Notes: generated by a model from the sequence alone, not told the origin. DNA of 10,593 bases from Bacillota bacterium (GCA_024650095.1 JANKMV010000045.1:1-10593), one strand, 5' to 3'. Counted from the first letter of the stretch, positions 1 through 6,897 are shown. Numbers and translations: made by a program.

Positions 1-51
1 ACTGGTTACATTAACCGCTTACTAGTTGCAAGCGATACTAAACGAACCAGT
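1..51 (-). repeat. Copy 1 of a two-helix structured repeat, downstream of the ftsZ terminator
   Basis: An outer inverted repeat, ACTGGTT (1-7) with AACCAGT (45-51), encloses an inner hairpin (16-22 with 28-34). Read on the minus strand, the inner stem is CGCTTGC with GTAAGCG, including one G-U pair, around an AACTA loop. The first 36 bases match 3407-3442 at 28 positions, and seven of the eight differences are transitions that sit in paired columns or beside them. The left side touches the window edge, so the element may extend further. It begins 3 nt beyond the ftsZ terminator hairpin. Its function is unknown: it could be an RNA leader for a gene further left, a small dispersed palindromic repeat, or a protein binding site. 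Confidence 0.6.
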
Positions 52-54
52 ATT

Positions 55-100
55 AAAAGAGTGCCTTTCATGCGGATCATCCGATGAAGGGCACTCTTTT
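55..100 (-). terminator. Strong bidirectional intrinsic terminator after ftsZ
   Basis: Positions 55-71 pair with 84-100, and 73-76 with 80-83, around a 3-nt loop. The hairpin has 21 pairs, one bulged base (72) and one wobble (66 with 89). The ends are AAAAGAGTGCC and GGCACTCTTTT, so a T-run follows the stem on both strands: CTCTTTTAAT on minus and CTCTTTTATT on plus. It lies 67 nt past the ftsZ stop. Its symmetry suggests it ends the ftsZ transcript and could also end a convergent transcript entering from the left. No plus-strand gene is visible in the window to confirm that second use. Confidence 0.85.
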
Positions 101-166
101 ATTTGCATGAATGTTGCACCTAAGATGCAATGAGTAATTGTTTAAAATTAGTTATCCCTAATACGG

Positions 167-1216
167 TTAACGCTTACGACGAAGGAAGGCAGGGATATCG
201 ATATCGTCTGTGTTAAAGGTTCTTTGGCTGATTTCGTCAACGATTTGCTTGCGTTCAGAAGCACGATGATCAAAGCCGGTTGCAATCACAGTGACGCGCA
301 CTTCATCTTTAAGGGATTCGTCGATAACGGCTCCGAAGATGATGTTAGCATCGGGGTCTGCAGCTTCAGCTACGATATCGGCAGCCTCATTAACTTCGAA
401 AAGACCCAAATCGGACCCTCCAGTAATGTTTAAAAGCACCCCACGAGCACCATCGATGGATGTTTCTAAAAGCGGGCTGGCAATGGCAGCCTTGGCAGCT
501 TCCACTGTGCGGTTATCGCCTGATGCAACACCGATACCCATCAGAGCAGCACCGGTTTCCTTCATGATGGTTTTAACATCAGCAAAATCTAGGTTAATGA
601 GTCCGGGAACTGCAATCAAATCTGAGATGCCCTGTACTCCTTGACGAAGCACATCATCGGCAATACGAAATGCTTCAATCATGGGTGTCCGTTTTTCCAC
701 AACTTGTAGTAACCTGTCATTAGGAATAACAATTAAAGTATCTACACTTTCCTTAAGTTCAGCGATGCCCTTTTCGGCAGAGGCTTGGCGACGACGTCCC
801 TCGAAAGTAAAAGGCTTCGTCACAACACCTACGGTTAGTGCACCCAATTCCCTGGCAACCTCAGCAATAATGGGTGCGGCGCCTGTGCCGGTGCCACCGC
901 CCATCCCCGCAGTTACAAATACCATATCGGCGCCTTTTAAAGCTTGTTTTAGTTCTTCTCTGCTTTCTTCAGCAGCATTTTTCCCGATTTCAGGGTTAGC
1001 GCCTGCACCCAAGCCCTTGGTCAATTTTTCCCCAATTTGCAGTTTACTACCTGACTCGGCCATATAGAGTGCTTGTGCATCGGTATTCACTGAAATAAAC
1101 TCTACACCCTGTAACCCGGCTGCGATCATGCGTTTGACGGCATTACTCCCGCCACCTCCGACACCAATGACTTTTATTTGTGCAAATTGTTCCATTTCAA
1201 TATCGAACTCAATCAA
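167..1216 (-). CDS. ftsZ: Cell division protein FtsZ
   Basis: Tubulin-like GTPase that polymerises at mid-cell into the Z-ring and recruits the divisome. The 349-aa product shows the N-terminal GGGG nucleotide loop (residues 20-23), the tubulin signature GGGTGTG (106-112) and the T7 synergy loop [11 protein letters not shown] (208-218) with the acidic residues needed for GTP hydrolysis. The folded core ends near F315. A linker of only about 24 residues precedes the C-terminal peptide [10 protein letters not shown] (340-349), which in this family binds FtsA and other partners. The start is a TTG at 1214-1216: GGGGAG lies 7 nt upstream, and the residues before Met8 (MIEFDIE) resemble usual FtsZ N-termini, whereas the ATG at codon 8 lacks a ribosome binding site. 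It follows ftsA by 29 bp, is probably cotranscribed with it, and is the last gene before the terminator. Confidence 0.98.
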   Translation of the reverse strand: MIEFDIEMEQFAQIKVIGVGGGGSNAVKRMIAAGLQGVEFISVNTDAQALYMAESGSKLQIGEKLTKGLGAGANPEIGKNAAEESREELKQALKGADMVFVTAGMGGGTGTGAAPIIAEVARELGALTVGVVTKPFTFEGRRRQASAEKGIAELKESVDTLIVIPNDRLLQVVEKRTPMIEAFRIADDVLRQGVQGISDLIAVPGLINLDFADVKTIMKETGAALMGIGVASGDNRTVEAAKAAIASPLLETSIDGARGVLLNITGGSDLGLFEVNEAADIVAEAADPDANIIFGAVIDESLKDEVRVTVIATGFDHRASERKQIVDEISQRTFNTDDIDIPAFLRRKR

Positions 1217-1223
1217 AAGAAGA

Positions 1224-1229
1224 CTCCCC
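1224..1229 (-). promoter_or_regulatory. Ribosome binding site that fixes the TTG start of ftsZ
   Basis: On the minus strand this reads GGGGAG, inside the purine-rich stretch AGAGGAAGGGGAG, and is separated from the TTG start by 7 nt. No comparable site precedes the ATG at codon 8, so it decides the start in favour of TTG. Confidence 0.65.
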
Positions 1230-1245
1230 TTCCTCTTAGAGCAGT

Positions 1246-2469
1246 TTAAGATTCAAACATATCCATAAACCAGCTTTTTACTTTATTAAAGATACCCGGT
1301 AGTGCTACTCGGTTCGTCCGATACTCTCGGTCACTACCTATTTGGGTATTTTGTGCATAATGAACGATTCCTACAGCGGAAGAATAAATTGGGCTTTTCA
1401 CTCCCACATAGCTCGGTTGAGCAAGTCGCGCCGAGGATTGGAAGATTTGTTCGGCCAATTCTGCAATGCCACGCATCAATGAAACTCCACCAGTTAAAAC
1501 CACTCCCGCTGGAAGTGATTCACGATAACCCATATGCTCTAACTCTTCGTTTGCCATATGTAGAATTTCCACTAGGCGCGCCTCGATAATGAGAGCCAAC
1601 TCTTTAGCCTGAATTTTCCGTGGTTCCTTTCCGGAAATTTGCGGCAACTCAATACTGCTATTTTCCGGCACCAGACTAGGTAAGGCCACACCATGTTCTA
1701 GTTTCAACTTTTCGGCAGCTTGGAGTGTAGTTCGTAATCCTACGGCGATATCGTTGGTGACATGGTCGCCACCAATGGGCAAGACAGCAATGTTTATAAG
1801 ATGACCGTTTTGAAAAACAGCAACTTCCGTCGTCCCACCACCAATATCAATCAAGACAGCACCCAATTCTTTTTCATCACGGGAGAGTGCAACTTCTGCG
1901 TTGGCCAATGATGTAAGCACTGTGCCATCAATATTAATTCCGGCACGTTCCACACAACGATAAAGGTTACGTAAAGATGTAATCATGCCAGTGATGATCA
2001 TGGCATCGACTTCGAGTCGTACACCGACCATACCGACAGGGTCGCGAATGCCATCATAACCATCAACGATAAACTCACGCGGAATGACATCAATAATTTC
2101 ACGATCTGGTGGCAAAGCGATGACTCTAGCCGCTTGCAGGACCCTTTCCACATCATCTTCTGTAATCTCTTTATCAGCACCAGCTACAGCCACGACACCA
2201 CGATTGTTAATGAGACTAACTTGTGAGCCGACAATACCTAAAAAAGCGGAAGGTATTGATGTGCCCACCATCCGCTCAGCCTCTTCCATAGCGTGCGTGA
2301 TTGCTTCCACCGTTTTATCTAAATCGACAATAACCCCTTTTTTCAGGCCCTCCGAGGGGCTTGTCCCTACACCAATAATGCTAATAGAATTATCCATATT
2401 TATTTCACCGACAATAGCCCGTACATGAGACGTGCCAATATCCATGCCGCAGATTAAATTGCGTTTCAT
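1246..2469 (-). CDS. ftsA: Cell division protein FtsA (actin-like membrane tether of FtsZ)
   Basis: Actin/Hsp70-fold ATP-binding protein that anchors FtsZ filaments to the membrane and recruits later divisome proteins. The 407-aa product has the phosphate-1 motif [15 protein letters not shown] near the N-terminus, the family-specific 1C subdomain at about 80-165, the phosphate-2 motif [14 protein letters not shown] near 207-219 and the adenosine motif [12 protein letters not shown] near 323-334. The C-terminal [16 protein letters not shown] can form the amphipathic membrane-targeting helix, joined by a short linker. A GTG lies directly before the chosen ATG (2470-2472). I prefer the ATG because AGGGGG stands 9 nt before it; the GTG would add only one residue. 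The gene lies 29 bp before ftsZ, the usual pairing. A 93-bp gap separates it from ftsQ and holds candidate promoters, so ftsA-ftsZ may be expressed partly on their own. Confidence 0.97.
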   Translation of the reverse strand: MKRNLICGMDIGTSHVRAIVGEINMDNSISIIGVGTSPSEGLKKGVIVDLDKTVEAITHAMEEAERMVGTSIPSAFLGIVGSQVSLINNRGVVAVAGADKEITEDDVERVLQAARVIALPPDREIIDVIPREFIVDGYDGIRDPVGMVGVRLEVDAMIITGMITSLRNLYRCVERAGINIDGTVLTSLANAEVALSRDEKELGAVLIDIGGGTTEVAVFQNGHLINIAVLPIGGDHVTNDIAVGLRTTLQAAEKLKLEHGVALPSLVPENSSIELPQISGKEPRKIQAKELALIIEARLVEILHMANEELEHMGYRESLPAGVVLTGGVSLMRGIAELAEQIFQSSARLAQPSYVGVKSPIYSSAVGIVHYAQNTQIGSDREYRTNRVALPGIFNKVKSWFMDMFES

Positions 2470-2489
2470 CACACAACACCCCCTCGCCG

Positions 2490-2528
2490 CTCTTGTTTAT
2501 AAGTATTAATTGTTTTATTCAACAAGAG
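2490..2528 (-). repeat. Inverted repeat in the ftsQ-ftsA gap
   Basis: CTCTTGTT (2490-2497) and AACAAGAG (2521-2528) form a perfect 8-bp inverted repeat around a 23-nt AT-rich centre. It lies just upstream of the ftsA ribosome binding site and overlaps the candidate promoter elements. No T-run follows, so it does not look like a terminator. It could be an operator, an mRNA hairpin affecting ftsA translation, or chance in AT-rich DNA. Confidence 0.4.
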
Positions 2529-2543
2529 TTAGGTTTTCCCTTT
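2517..2543 (-). promoter_or_regulatory. Candidate sigma-H-type promoter upstream of ftsA
   Basis: On the minus strand, AAAGGGAAA (2535-2543), then 11 nt, then GTTGAAT (2517-2523) fits the Bacillus sigma-H pattern RnAGGAwWW, 11-12 nt, RnnGAAT, with one mismatch. B. subtilis ftsAZ is known to have a sigma-H promoter in the equivalent place, which supports the reading. An overlapping sigma-A alternative is TTGTTG (2520-2525), 18 nt, TATAAA (2496-2501), with a good -10 and a weak -35. The region is AT-rich, so chance matches are possible. Confidence 0.35.
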
Positions 2544-2562
2544 TTTTAGTGACTAATTGTTT

Positions 2563-3354
2563 TTAGAATTCTGCGGTTTTTAGGATATGGAACGCCGGTG
2601 CTGATGCAACACGTAAATCCAAATAGCCTTCCCCTTGCCGACCCGACAGCTTGCCAACAATTTGCACTAAAATATCCGCTTTTTCTGCAAAATCCTTAGT
2701 TCCCAGCCACACGACTACACCTTCCATCGTAATCACAACCACATTCTCTTCCTGCGCTAAATTAATCTCCGAAATCACGACCCCGACAGCCCTCATCGCT
2801 TGACCGACCTCTTCTACCCGTTGTAACGACTCAGCTGAAAGTAACACTTGTCCTACTGTCCCGGCTACGGGTACAACCCCCGTGATTAATGGTACATCGT
2901 ATAGTTGTGTATCCTGTGTTGTCCCGAGAATCTGACCATTTGTCCCCACCTCTAACAGATATTCCTGATAGGGAACAAGAGCAAGCACAGGCCGTTCTGT
3001 GATAATCACATTGAGCGTGCTCGGCAAATCTCGGGTAATCTCCACCGTTTCAACGCGTGGTATGCTAAGTACTCTTTCTTCGAGTAGCTCGGTGCTTATT
3101 TTCCATATATTTTCCCCTTCTTCAATTTGCAGCGCATATCTTACTTCTGTTGCTGGTGTATGTGAATTACCCATGATATTGATGAGTTCAAGACAAAATA
3201 AATCAGAATTAATAAAGGTTACGCTTGTCCACACAAGCAGAAAAAGAAGGAGTACCCCAAGCAGACTACGTTTTATTTTCCGTAGGTGACCTGTAGAACC
3301 AGAAAATCGTTCTTTTCTTTTTGCAAAGGGGCGTCTGCCTTGAAATTTATCCAT
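2563..3354 (-). CDS. ftsQ: Cell division protein FtsQ/DivIB
   Basis: Bitopic divisome protein that, with FtsL and DivIC/FtsB, links the cytoplasmic ring to septal peptidoglycan synthesis by FtsW and its partner transpeptidase. The 263-aa product has a basic cytoplasmic tail (about 1-30, rich in K and R), one membrane segment (about 31-48, LLGVLLLFLLVW), a POTRA domain (about 54-122, ending in ITERPVLALVP) and a beta domain reaching to about residue 250. The short C-terminal tail resembles DivIB of Bacillota. The start is an ATG with GGAGG 7 nt upstream. The gene lies 138 bp after murA, the longest gap inside the cluster, and this gap holds a GC-rich hairpin and copy 2 of the repeat. The DUF881 or small basic protein genes often found between ftsQ and ftsA in related bacteria are absent. 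Confidence 0.93.
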   Translation of the reverse strand: MDKFQGRRPFAKRKERFSGSTGHLRKIKRSLLGVLLLFLLVWTSVTFINSDLFCLELINIMGNSHTPATEVRYALQIEEGENIWKISTELLEERVLSIPRVETVEITRDLPSTLNVIITERPVLALVPYQEYLLEVGTNGQILGTTQDTQLYDVPLITGVVPVAGTVGQVLLSAESLQRVEEVGQAMRAVGVVISEINLAQEENVVVITMEGVVVWLGTKDFAEKADILVQIVGKLSGRQGEGYLDLRVASAPAFHILKTAEF

Positions 3355-3406
3355 TAGTTGTCCTCCGTCATTGGGCTACTTTTCAAATGGAGAGGGGAAA
3401 TTTAAT

Positions 3407-3459
3407 ACTAATTACTTTAGCCACTTGCTAGCTGCAAGTGATTTTATTTCCTAGCCAGT
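3407..3459 (-). repeat. Copy 2 of the two-helix structured repeat, murA-ftsQ gap
   Basis: The inner hairpin is perfect: CACTTGC (3422-3428), loop, GCAAGTG (3434-3440). On the minus strand the outer stem pairs ACTGGCTA (3459-3452) with TAATTAGT (3414-3407), with two G-U pairs and one mismatch. Relative to copy 1, the G-C pair in the inner stem has become A-T, a full compensatory change. The loop reads AGCTA on minus, against AACTA in copy 1. The element starts 11 nt after the hairpin that follows murA and ends 52 nt before the ftsQ ATG, so it would form part of the mRNA 5' of ftsQ. It may be a structured RNA regulator, a processing site, or one member of a dispersed repeat family. I do not recognise it as a known riboswitch. 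Confidence 0.6.
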
Positions 3460-3470
3460 ACAAGGAGGGC

Positions 3471-3493
3471 AGCGGGCTGCCTGGCAGCCCGCT
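3471..3493 (-). other. GC-rich hairpin at the murA stop codon
   Basis: AGCGGGCTGC (3471-3480) and GCAGCCCGCT (3484-3493) form a perfect 10-bp stem with a 3-nt loop. The stem includes the last base of the murA stop. The minus strand continues with GCCCTCCTTGT, which is not a T-run, so this is not a standard intrinsic terminator. It may protect the 3' end of upstream mRNA, cause partial termination, or set a lower level for ftsQAZ. Confidence 0.6.
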
Positions 3494-4767
3494 TACGTGT
3501 TGTCGTTAATACGTCTAATATCGGCGCCTAATTTAGTTAGATCGCCTTCTAGGTTTTCATAACCGCGAACGATGTGCTCTAAACCGTCTATCACCGTTTC
3601 ACCTTCCGCCGCGAGTCCTGCCACTACCAGCGCAGCGCCTGCACGTAAATCTGGGGCCGTCACCGATGCACCTGTCATTCGTTCTACACCATGCACGATG
3701 GCTGTACGATTATCTGTAGTAACAATAATTTGCGCACCCATACGATTGAGTTCTCCCACATGTTTAAACCGTGAGTCAAATACATTCTCCACGATAATGC
3801 TGGTACCCCGCGCTCGCGCTAAGACAGCCATCATGGGAGCCTGTAAGTCAGTGGGGTATCCTGGGTATGGTAATGTCCGCACAAATTCAATGGCACGAAT
3901 TCGTGGAGGCGCTTGAATACGTAAGCGATCATTTTCTTCTCGGATCTGGACACCTGTTTCTCGTAATTTTGCTGTTACAGCATCCAAATGATTGGGAATA
4001 ATCTGCTCTAATGTAACATCGCCACCCGTTGCCACGGCGGCCATCATCAACGTGCCTGCCACAATGCGATCAGGAATGACAGCATATTGCACACCATGTA
4101 ATTGGCTTACACCTTCAATCCGCACTTGATCCGTACCCGCACCACGGATTCTTGCCCCCATTTTATTGAGGAGATTCTGCAAGTCGACAATCTCTGGCTC
4201 CTTGGCCGCATTGTTGATCACGGTAACGCCGCGGGCGTAGACGGACGCTAACATAATATTTTCAGTTGCACCCACGCTGGGAAAATCTAAATGAATATCC
4301 GCACCCGTCAACCTCGAGCATGATGCATAAATATAGCCATGCTTTTCACGCAGTTGCGCCCCCAACGCCATTAATCCCTTTAAGTGGAGATCTATGGGGC
4401 GTTGACCGATGGCGCAGCCACCTGGATGGGATATACACACCTGACCGAAACGGGCTAAAATAGCACCCATTAAAAACACAGTGGAGCGCATTTCGCGCAT
4501 TAGTTTTTCATCAACAGCAAATCCTGTCAGGTTAGTCGTGGACACCGCCATGTCATTACCACTCCAGGTAATCTCTGCGCCTAGACTACGCAAAATCTCT
4601 ACCATTTTAATTACATCACGGATCCGTGGTACATTGGTAAGAATGATCTCGTCACCGCTTTTGTTTAATAACACCGCCGCTAGAATGGGTAAAATTGAGT
4701 TTTTTGCTCCCCCGACTCGAATGACCCCTTCTAGGCGTTTTCCTCCCTGCACAATAAACTTTTCCAT
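3493..4767 (-). CDS. murA: UDP-N-acetylglucosamine 1-carboxyvinyltransferase MurA
   Basis: Cytoplasmic enzyme of the first committed step of peptidoglycan synthesis: it transfers enolpyruvate from PEP to UDP-GlcNAc. The 424-aa length is normal. Visible landmarks are K22 and N23 in GGAKNS (substrate binding), the loop ISHPGGCAIGQRP with the active-site C118, D307 in GYPTDLQAP (equivalent of the conserved catalytic Asp), R375 in APDLRAGAA and R401 near the C-terminus. Because Cys, not Asp, occupies the PEP-binding loop, the enzyme should belong to the fosfomycin-sensitive class (family knowledge, not tested). The start is an ATG preceded by GGAAGGTGGGAGC. The gene begins 15 bp after murB, so the two are probably cotranscribed and supply UDP-GlcNAc-enolpyruvate and then UDP-MurNAc. 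Many Bacillota carry two murA paralogues; this is the copy in the dcw cluster. Confidence 0.97.
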   Translation of the reverse strand: MEKFIVQGGKRLEGVIRVGGAKNSILPILAAVLLNKSGDEIILTNVPRIRDVIKMVEILRSLGAEITWSGNDMAVSTTNLTGFAVDEKLMREMRSTVFLMGAILARFGQVCISHPGGCAIGQRPIDLHLKGLMALGAQLREKHGYIYASCSRLTGADIHLDFPSVGATENIMLASVYARGVTVINNAAKEPEIVDLQNLLNKMGARIRGAGTDQVRIEGVSQLHGVQYAVIPDRIVAGTLMMAAVATGGDVTLEQIIPNHLDAVTAKLRETGVQIREENDRLRIQAPPRIRAIEFVRTLPYPGYPTDLQAPMMAVLARARGTSIIVENVFDSRFKHVGELNRMGAQIIVTTDNRTAIVHGVERMTGASVTAPDLRAGAALVVAGLAAEGETVIDGLEHIVRGYENLEGDLTKLGADIRRINDNT

Positions 4768-4782
4768 GCTCCCACCTTCCCG

Positions 4783-5679
4783 TTAGTAGCCAAGCAGTTG
4801 TATCTCCAATTCCATCTTTATGCCAAACTGCTGCGCCACTTCTCTCCGTGCTGTTGCAATGAGAGCCATCACGTCTTGCGCTGTAGCTTGCTGGCAATTG
4901 ACAATAAAGTTAGCATGAATGTCGGAGATCATTGCTCCACCCACCCGGTGGCCTTTTAAGCCTACCGCCTCAATCAAACGTCCAGCGGCATCCCCTGGTG
5001 GATTTTTAAAAATACTTCCGGCATTGGGTTGACGGGGTTGACGGCTGCGTCGGAATGTTAAATCATCCCGGCTTTGCCGCTCAAGATCATCCTTATCCCC
5101 GGCTTCTAGACGTAATGTAACTGCACAAACGACATCGTTGGGGGAAATATTGCTTTTGCGGTAGCGTAGCTCCAGTTCCTCCGGTTGATAAATATGTACT
5201 GCCATGTCACCGGTAAGAATTTGAGCATCTACTAGTTGGTCAGCCAATGAATGTCCGTGGGCACCTGCATTCATGACTAACGCTCCGCCCACAGTTCCAG
5301 GTATCCCGGCAGCAAACGACAGACCCGTACGTCCTAAAGCAGTGGCCCTTTGTGCCAATAATGCCAGGGGAACTGCAGCGCCAGCGTTTACAGACAAGTC
5401 ACTAAATGTAAACTCTCGAAACTGTCCAGCCAAACATATCACTGCACCGCGAAACCCTTGATCATGCACCAATAAATTGGTTCCGTTGCCCAAGATGTAA
5501 TAAGATATACCCTCGCTCTGCAAATAAGTGAGAACATAAGCCAATTCCGTCACGTTTTCTGGCTCCAGATATAAATCAGCTGGGCCTCCAATTTTAAACG
5601 ACGTATGACGAGCAAGTAACTCCTGTGTCTTCACTCGGCCTGTGATGTTTAGTTTAATTTCACGAGCAACGTGTTCCAT
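4783..5679 (-). CDS. murB: UDP-N-acetylenolpyruvoylglucosamine reductase MurB
   Basis: FAD enzyme that uses NADPH to reduce UDP-GlcNAc-enolpyruvate to UDP-MurNAc in the cytoplasm. The 298-aa product shows the FAD-binding PCMH-type fold, with TSFKIGGPADLYLEP (26-40), ILGNGTNLLV (62-71) and FAAGIPGTVGGALVMNAGAH (122-141). It also has the catalytic Arg in LRYRKSN (171-177), the proton-donor Ser222 in NAGSIFKNP and the acidic residue in the C-terminal MELEIQLLG. Its short length and the sequence around Ser222 fit the type II MurB of Gram-positive bacteria. The start is an ATG with GGAGG 5 nt upstream. It stands alone, not fused to murC, and a 114-bp spacer with a long inverted repeat separates it from murG. 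It leads into murA with 15 bp between them. Confidence 0.97.
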   Translation of the reverse strand: MEHVAREIKLNITGRVKTQELLARHTSFKIGGPADLYLEPENVTELAYVLTYLQSEGISYYILGNGTNLLVHDQGFRGAVICLAGQFREFTFSDLSVNAGAAVPLALLAQRATALGRTGLSFAAGIPGTVGGALVMNAGAHGHSLADQLVDAQILTGDMAVHIYQPEELELRYRKSNISPNDVVCAVTLRLEAGDKDDLERQSRDDLTFRRSRQPRQPNAGSIFKNPPGDAAGRLIEAVGLKGHRVGGAMISDIHANFIVNCQQATAQDVMALIATARREVAQQFGIKMELEIQLLGY

Positions 5680-5692
5680 CTACACCTCCACG

Positions 5693-5758
5693 CACAACCC
5701 TTTGCCGTAATTTATAGTATGCTACGATAACGAGAGTGTGTTTCTTACGCGGGTTGTG
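5693..5758 (-). repeat. Long inverted repeat in the murG-murB spacer
   Basis: CACAACCC (5693-5700) pairs with GGGTTGTG (5751-5758). After an uneven internal loop, CGTAA (5706-5710) pairs with TTACG (5745-5749). The centre of 34 nt has no strong pairing. It lies directly before the murB ribosome binding site. There is no T-run, so it is not a terminator. Its layout recalls the repeat at 3407-3459, but the two sequences are not similar. It could be an mRNA leader structure controlling murB. Confidence 0.4.
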
Positions 5759-5789
5759 AAACCGTTAGAACATTAATATCGTATGACAA
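5745..5789 (-). other. 14-codon mini-ORF with a strong ribosome binding site overlapping the murG end
   Basis: GGAGG at 5797-5801 is formed by the last murG codons (CGG AGG before the stop). It lies 7 nt before a TTG that opens a 14-codon frame, ending in TAA at 5745-5747. The place is where murC stands in many related clusters. It may be a leader peptide, the leftover translation-coupling site of a lost gene, or chance, since CGG AGG simply encodes Arg-Arg. The peptide has no recognisable motif and does not resemble a MurC N-terminus. Confidence 0.2.
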
Positions 5790-5793
5790 TAGA

Positions 5794-6897
5794 TTACCTC
5801 CGGATGACGTCTTTAATCACAGTGGCCATACGGGTAGCGGCATCAGGAATACCCAGCGCATGACTAGCGTCTGCCATTTCACGCAATCGCTTTGAATTCG
5901 TAAGTAATTCGATCAGCTGAGCGGCAAGACCTTCTGTGCTCAAGTCACTTTCACGAATAAGAACAGCCGCACCATTCTCGGAGAGCATGCGCGCATTATG
6001 TTCCTGATGATTTTTTGTCACGTTGGGAGAAGGAATAAGGATGGCCGGCACCCCTAAAGCCGTGAGTTCGGCCAAGGTCGTAGCCCCGGCTCTGCTAACC
6101 ATGAGACTTGTTCTGGCAAGTAAGCGTGGTAGTTGTTCATGGTAGGACAGTAAATGAAAACGCTTTGGAAAACGTTGTTGCAATGGTGATAGCTGCTTCT
6201 TTATATCATCAAAATAACGGCGACCCGTCACATAAACGATTTGAGCGCTCGTAGCAGATAAAACACGATCCACGCTACCGGCAAATGCTTCGTTAAGTTT
6301 GAGGGCACCATGACTACCGCCCACACAAAGTAGTACTGGTTGCTGCGGTTGTAGCACAGGTTCGGCGGGAGGAGCACTACCCGCTTCACCCGCTGCTTCT
6401 GTCGCCCTTGGATTACCCGTTAAAACAGTTTTCTGCGGGCGAGGGAAATAGGCTTCACTTCCTGGGATACTTAAACAAACGCGCGTAGCCATTCGTGACA
6501 ACCACACATTGGTTAAACCAGGGATCGCATTTTGTTCATGGATAACCGTCGGTATGTTCGCAAGGCGAGCAGCTAACACTACGGGGCCTGCAACATAACC
6601 ACCCGTACCCACAACAACATCAGGGCGAAAGCTTCGCAAGATGCGTCTAGCTGTAAAAACACCAGAGGCGGCAAGATAAATAGCTCGTCCCAATTTAAGT
6701 GATAAACGTCGCTCCAAGCCAATCACGGGAATAACCTGTAAGGGAAAACCCGCCAAAGGCACAATCTGCTTCTCCATCCCATGTTCAGTGCCAATAAACA
6801 TAATGTCCGCGCCCTCATGCTCGCGCAAATAACGGGCTAGGGCTAGGGCAGGATAAATATGACCACCGGTACCGCCACCTGTAAATACGACTTTCAA
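5794..6897 (-). CDS. murG: Lipid II synthase MurG (undecaprenyl-PP-MurNAc-pentapeptide GlcNAc transferase)
   Basis: Membrane-associated GT28 glycosyltransferase that adds GlcNAc from UDP-GlcNAc to lipid I, giving lipid II on the cytoplasmic face. From the chosen start the product has 367 aa, normal for the family. The N-terminal glycine-rich loop FTGGGTGGHIYPALALARYL is just after the start. VVGTGGYVAGP and IPTVIHEQNAIPGLTN follow in the lipid-binding half. The C-terminal half has CVGGSHGALKLNE and the donor-binding SRAGATTLAELTALGVPAIL, then HQEHNA. The frame stays open upstream into ftsW, but MurG proteins usually begin just before the glycine loop, so I prefer TTG at 6895-6897 (M-KVVFTGGG) with GGGTG upstream. 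GTG at 6904-6906 would add three residues. The gene starts about 13 nt after ftsW, which suggests coupled translation. It is followed by the spacer that replaces murC. Confidence 0.96.
   Translation of the reverse strand: MKVVFTGGGTGGHIYPALALARYLREHEGADIMFIGTEHGMEKQIVPLAGFPLQVIPVIGLERRLSLKLGRAIYLAASGVFTARRILRSFRPDVVVGTGGYVAGPVVLAARLANIPTVIHEQNAIPGLTNVWLSRMATRVCLSIPGSEAYFPRPQKTVLTGNPRATEAAGEAGSAPPAEPVLQPQQPVLLCVGGSHGALKLNEAFAGSVDRVLSATSAQIVYVTGRRYFDDIKKQLSPLQQRFPKRFHLLSYHEQLPRLLARTSLMVSRAGATTLAELTALGVPAILIPSPNVTKNHQEHNARMLSENGAAVLIRESDLSTEGLAAQLIELLTNSKRLREMADASHALGIPDAATRMATVIKDVIRR

Noticed and set aside
114..130. Small hairpin TTGCA/TGCAA between ftsZ and its terminator
   Set aside because: Only 5 bp with a 7-nt loop, so it is expected by chance in AT-rich sequence.
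224..1067. Plus-strand open frames opposite ftsZ
   Set aside because: They lie wholly inside ftsZ on the other strand, show no family motifs, and have low-complexity Ser/Ala-rich products typical of antisense reading.
3401..3440. Sigma-A promoter inside repeat copy 2
   Set aside because: TTGCAG with 17 nt spacing leads to TAATTA, a poor -10, and the equivalent bases in copy 1 are no better.
3471..3493. Intrinsic terminator after murA
   Set aside because: The stem is strong, but no T-run follows on the minus strand. Kept as a hairpin of unknown role.
5711..5744. Sigma-A or sigma-E promoter for murB
   Set aside because: The minus strand has TATAAA and a CATACTAT that resembles a sigma-E -10, but no acceptable -35 stands at the right distance.
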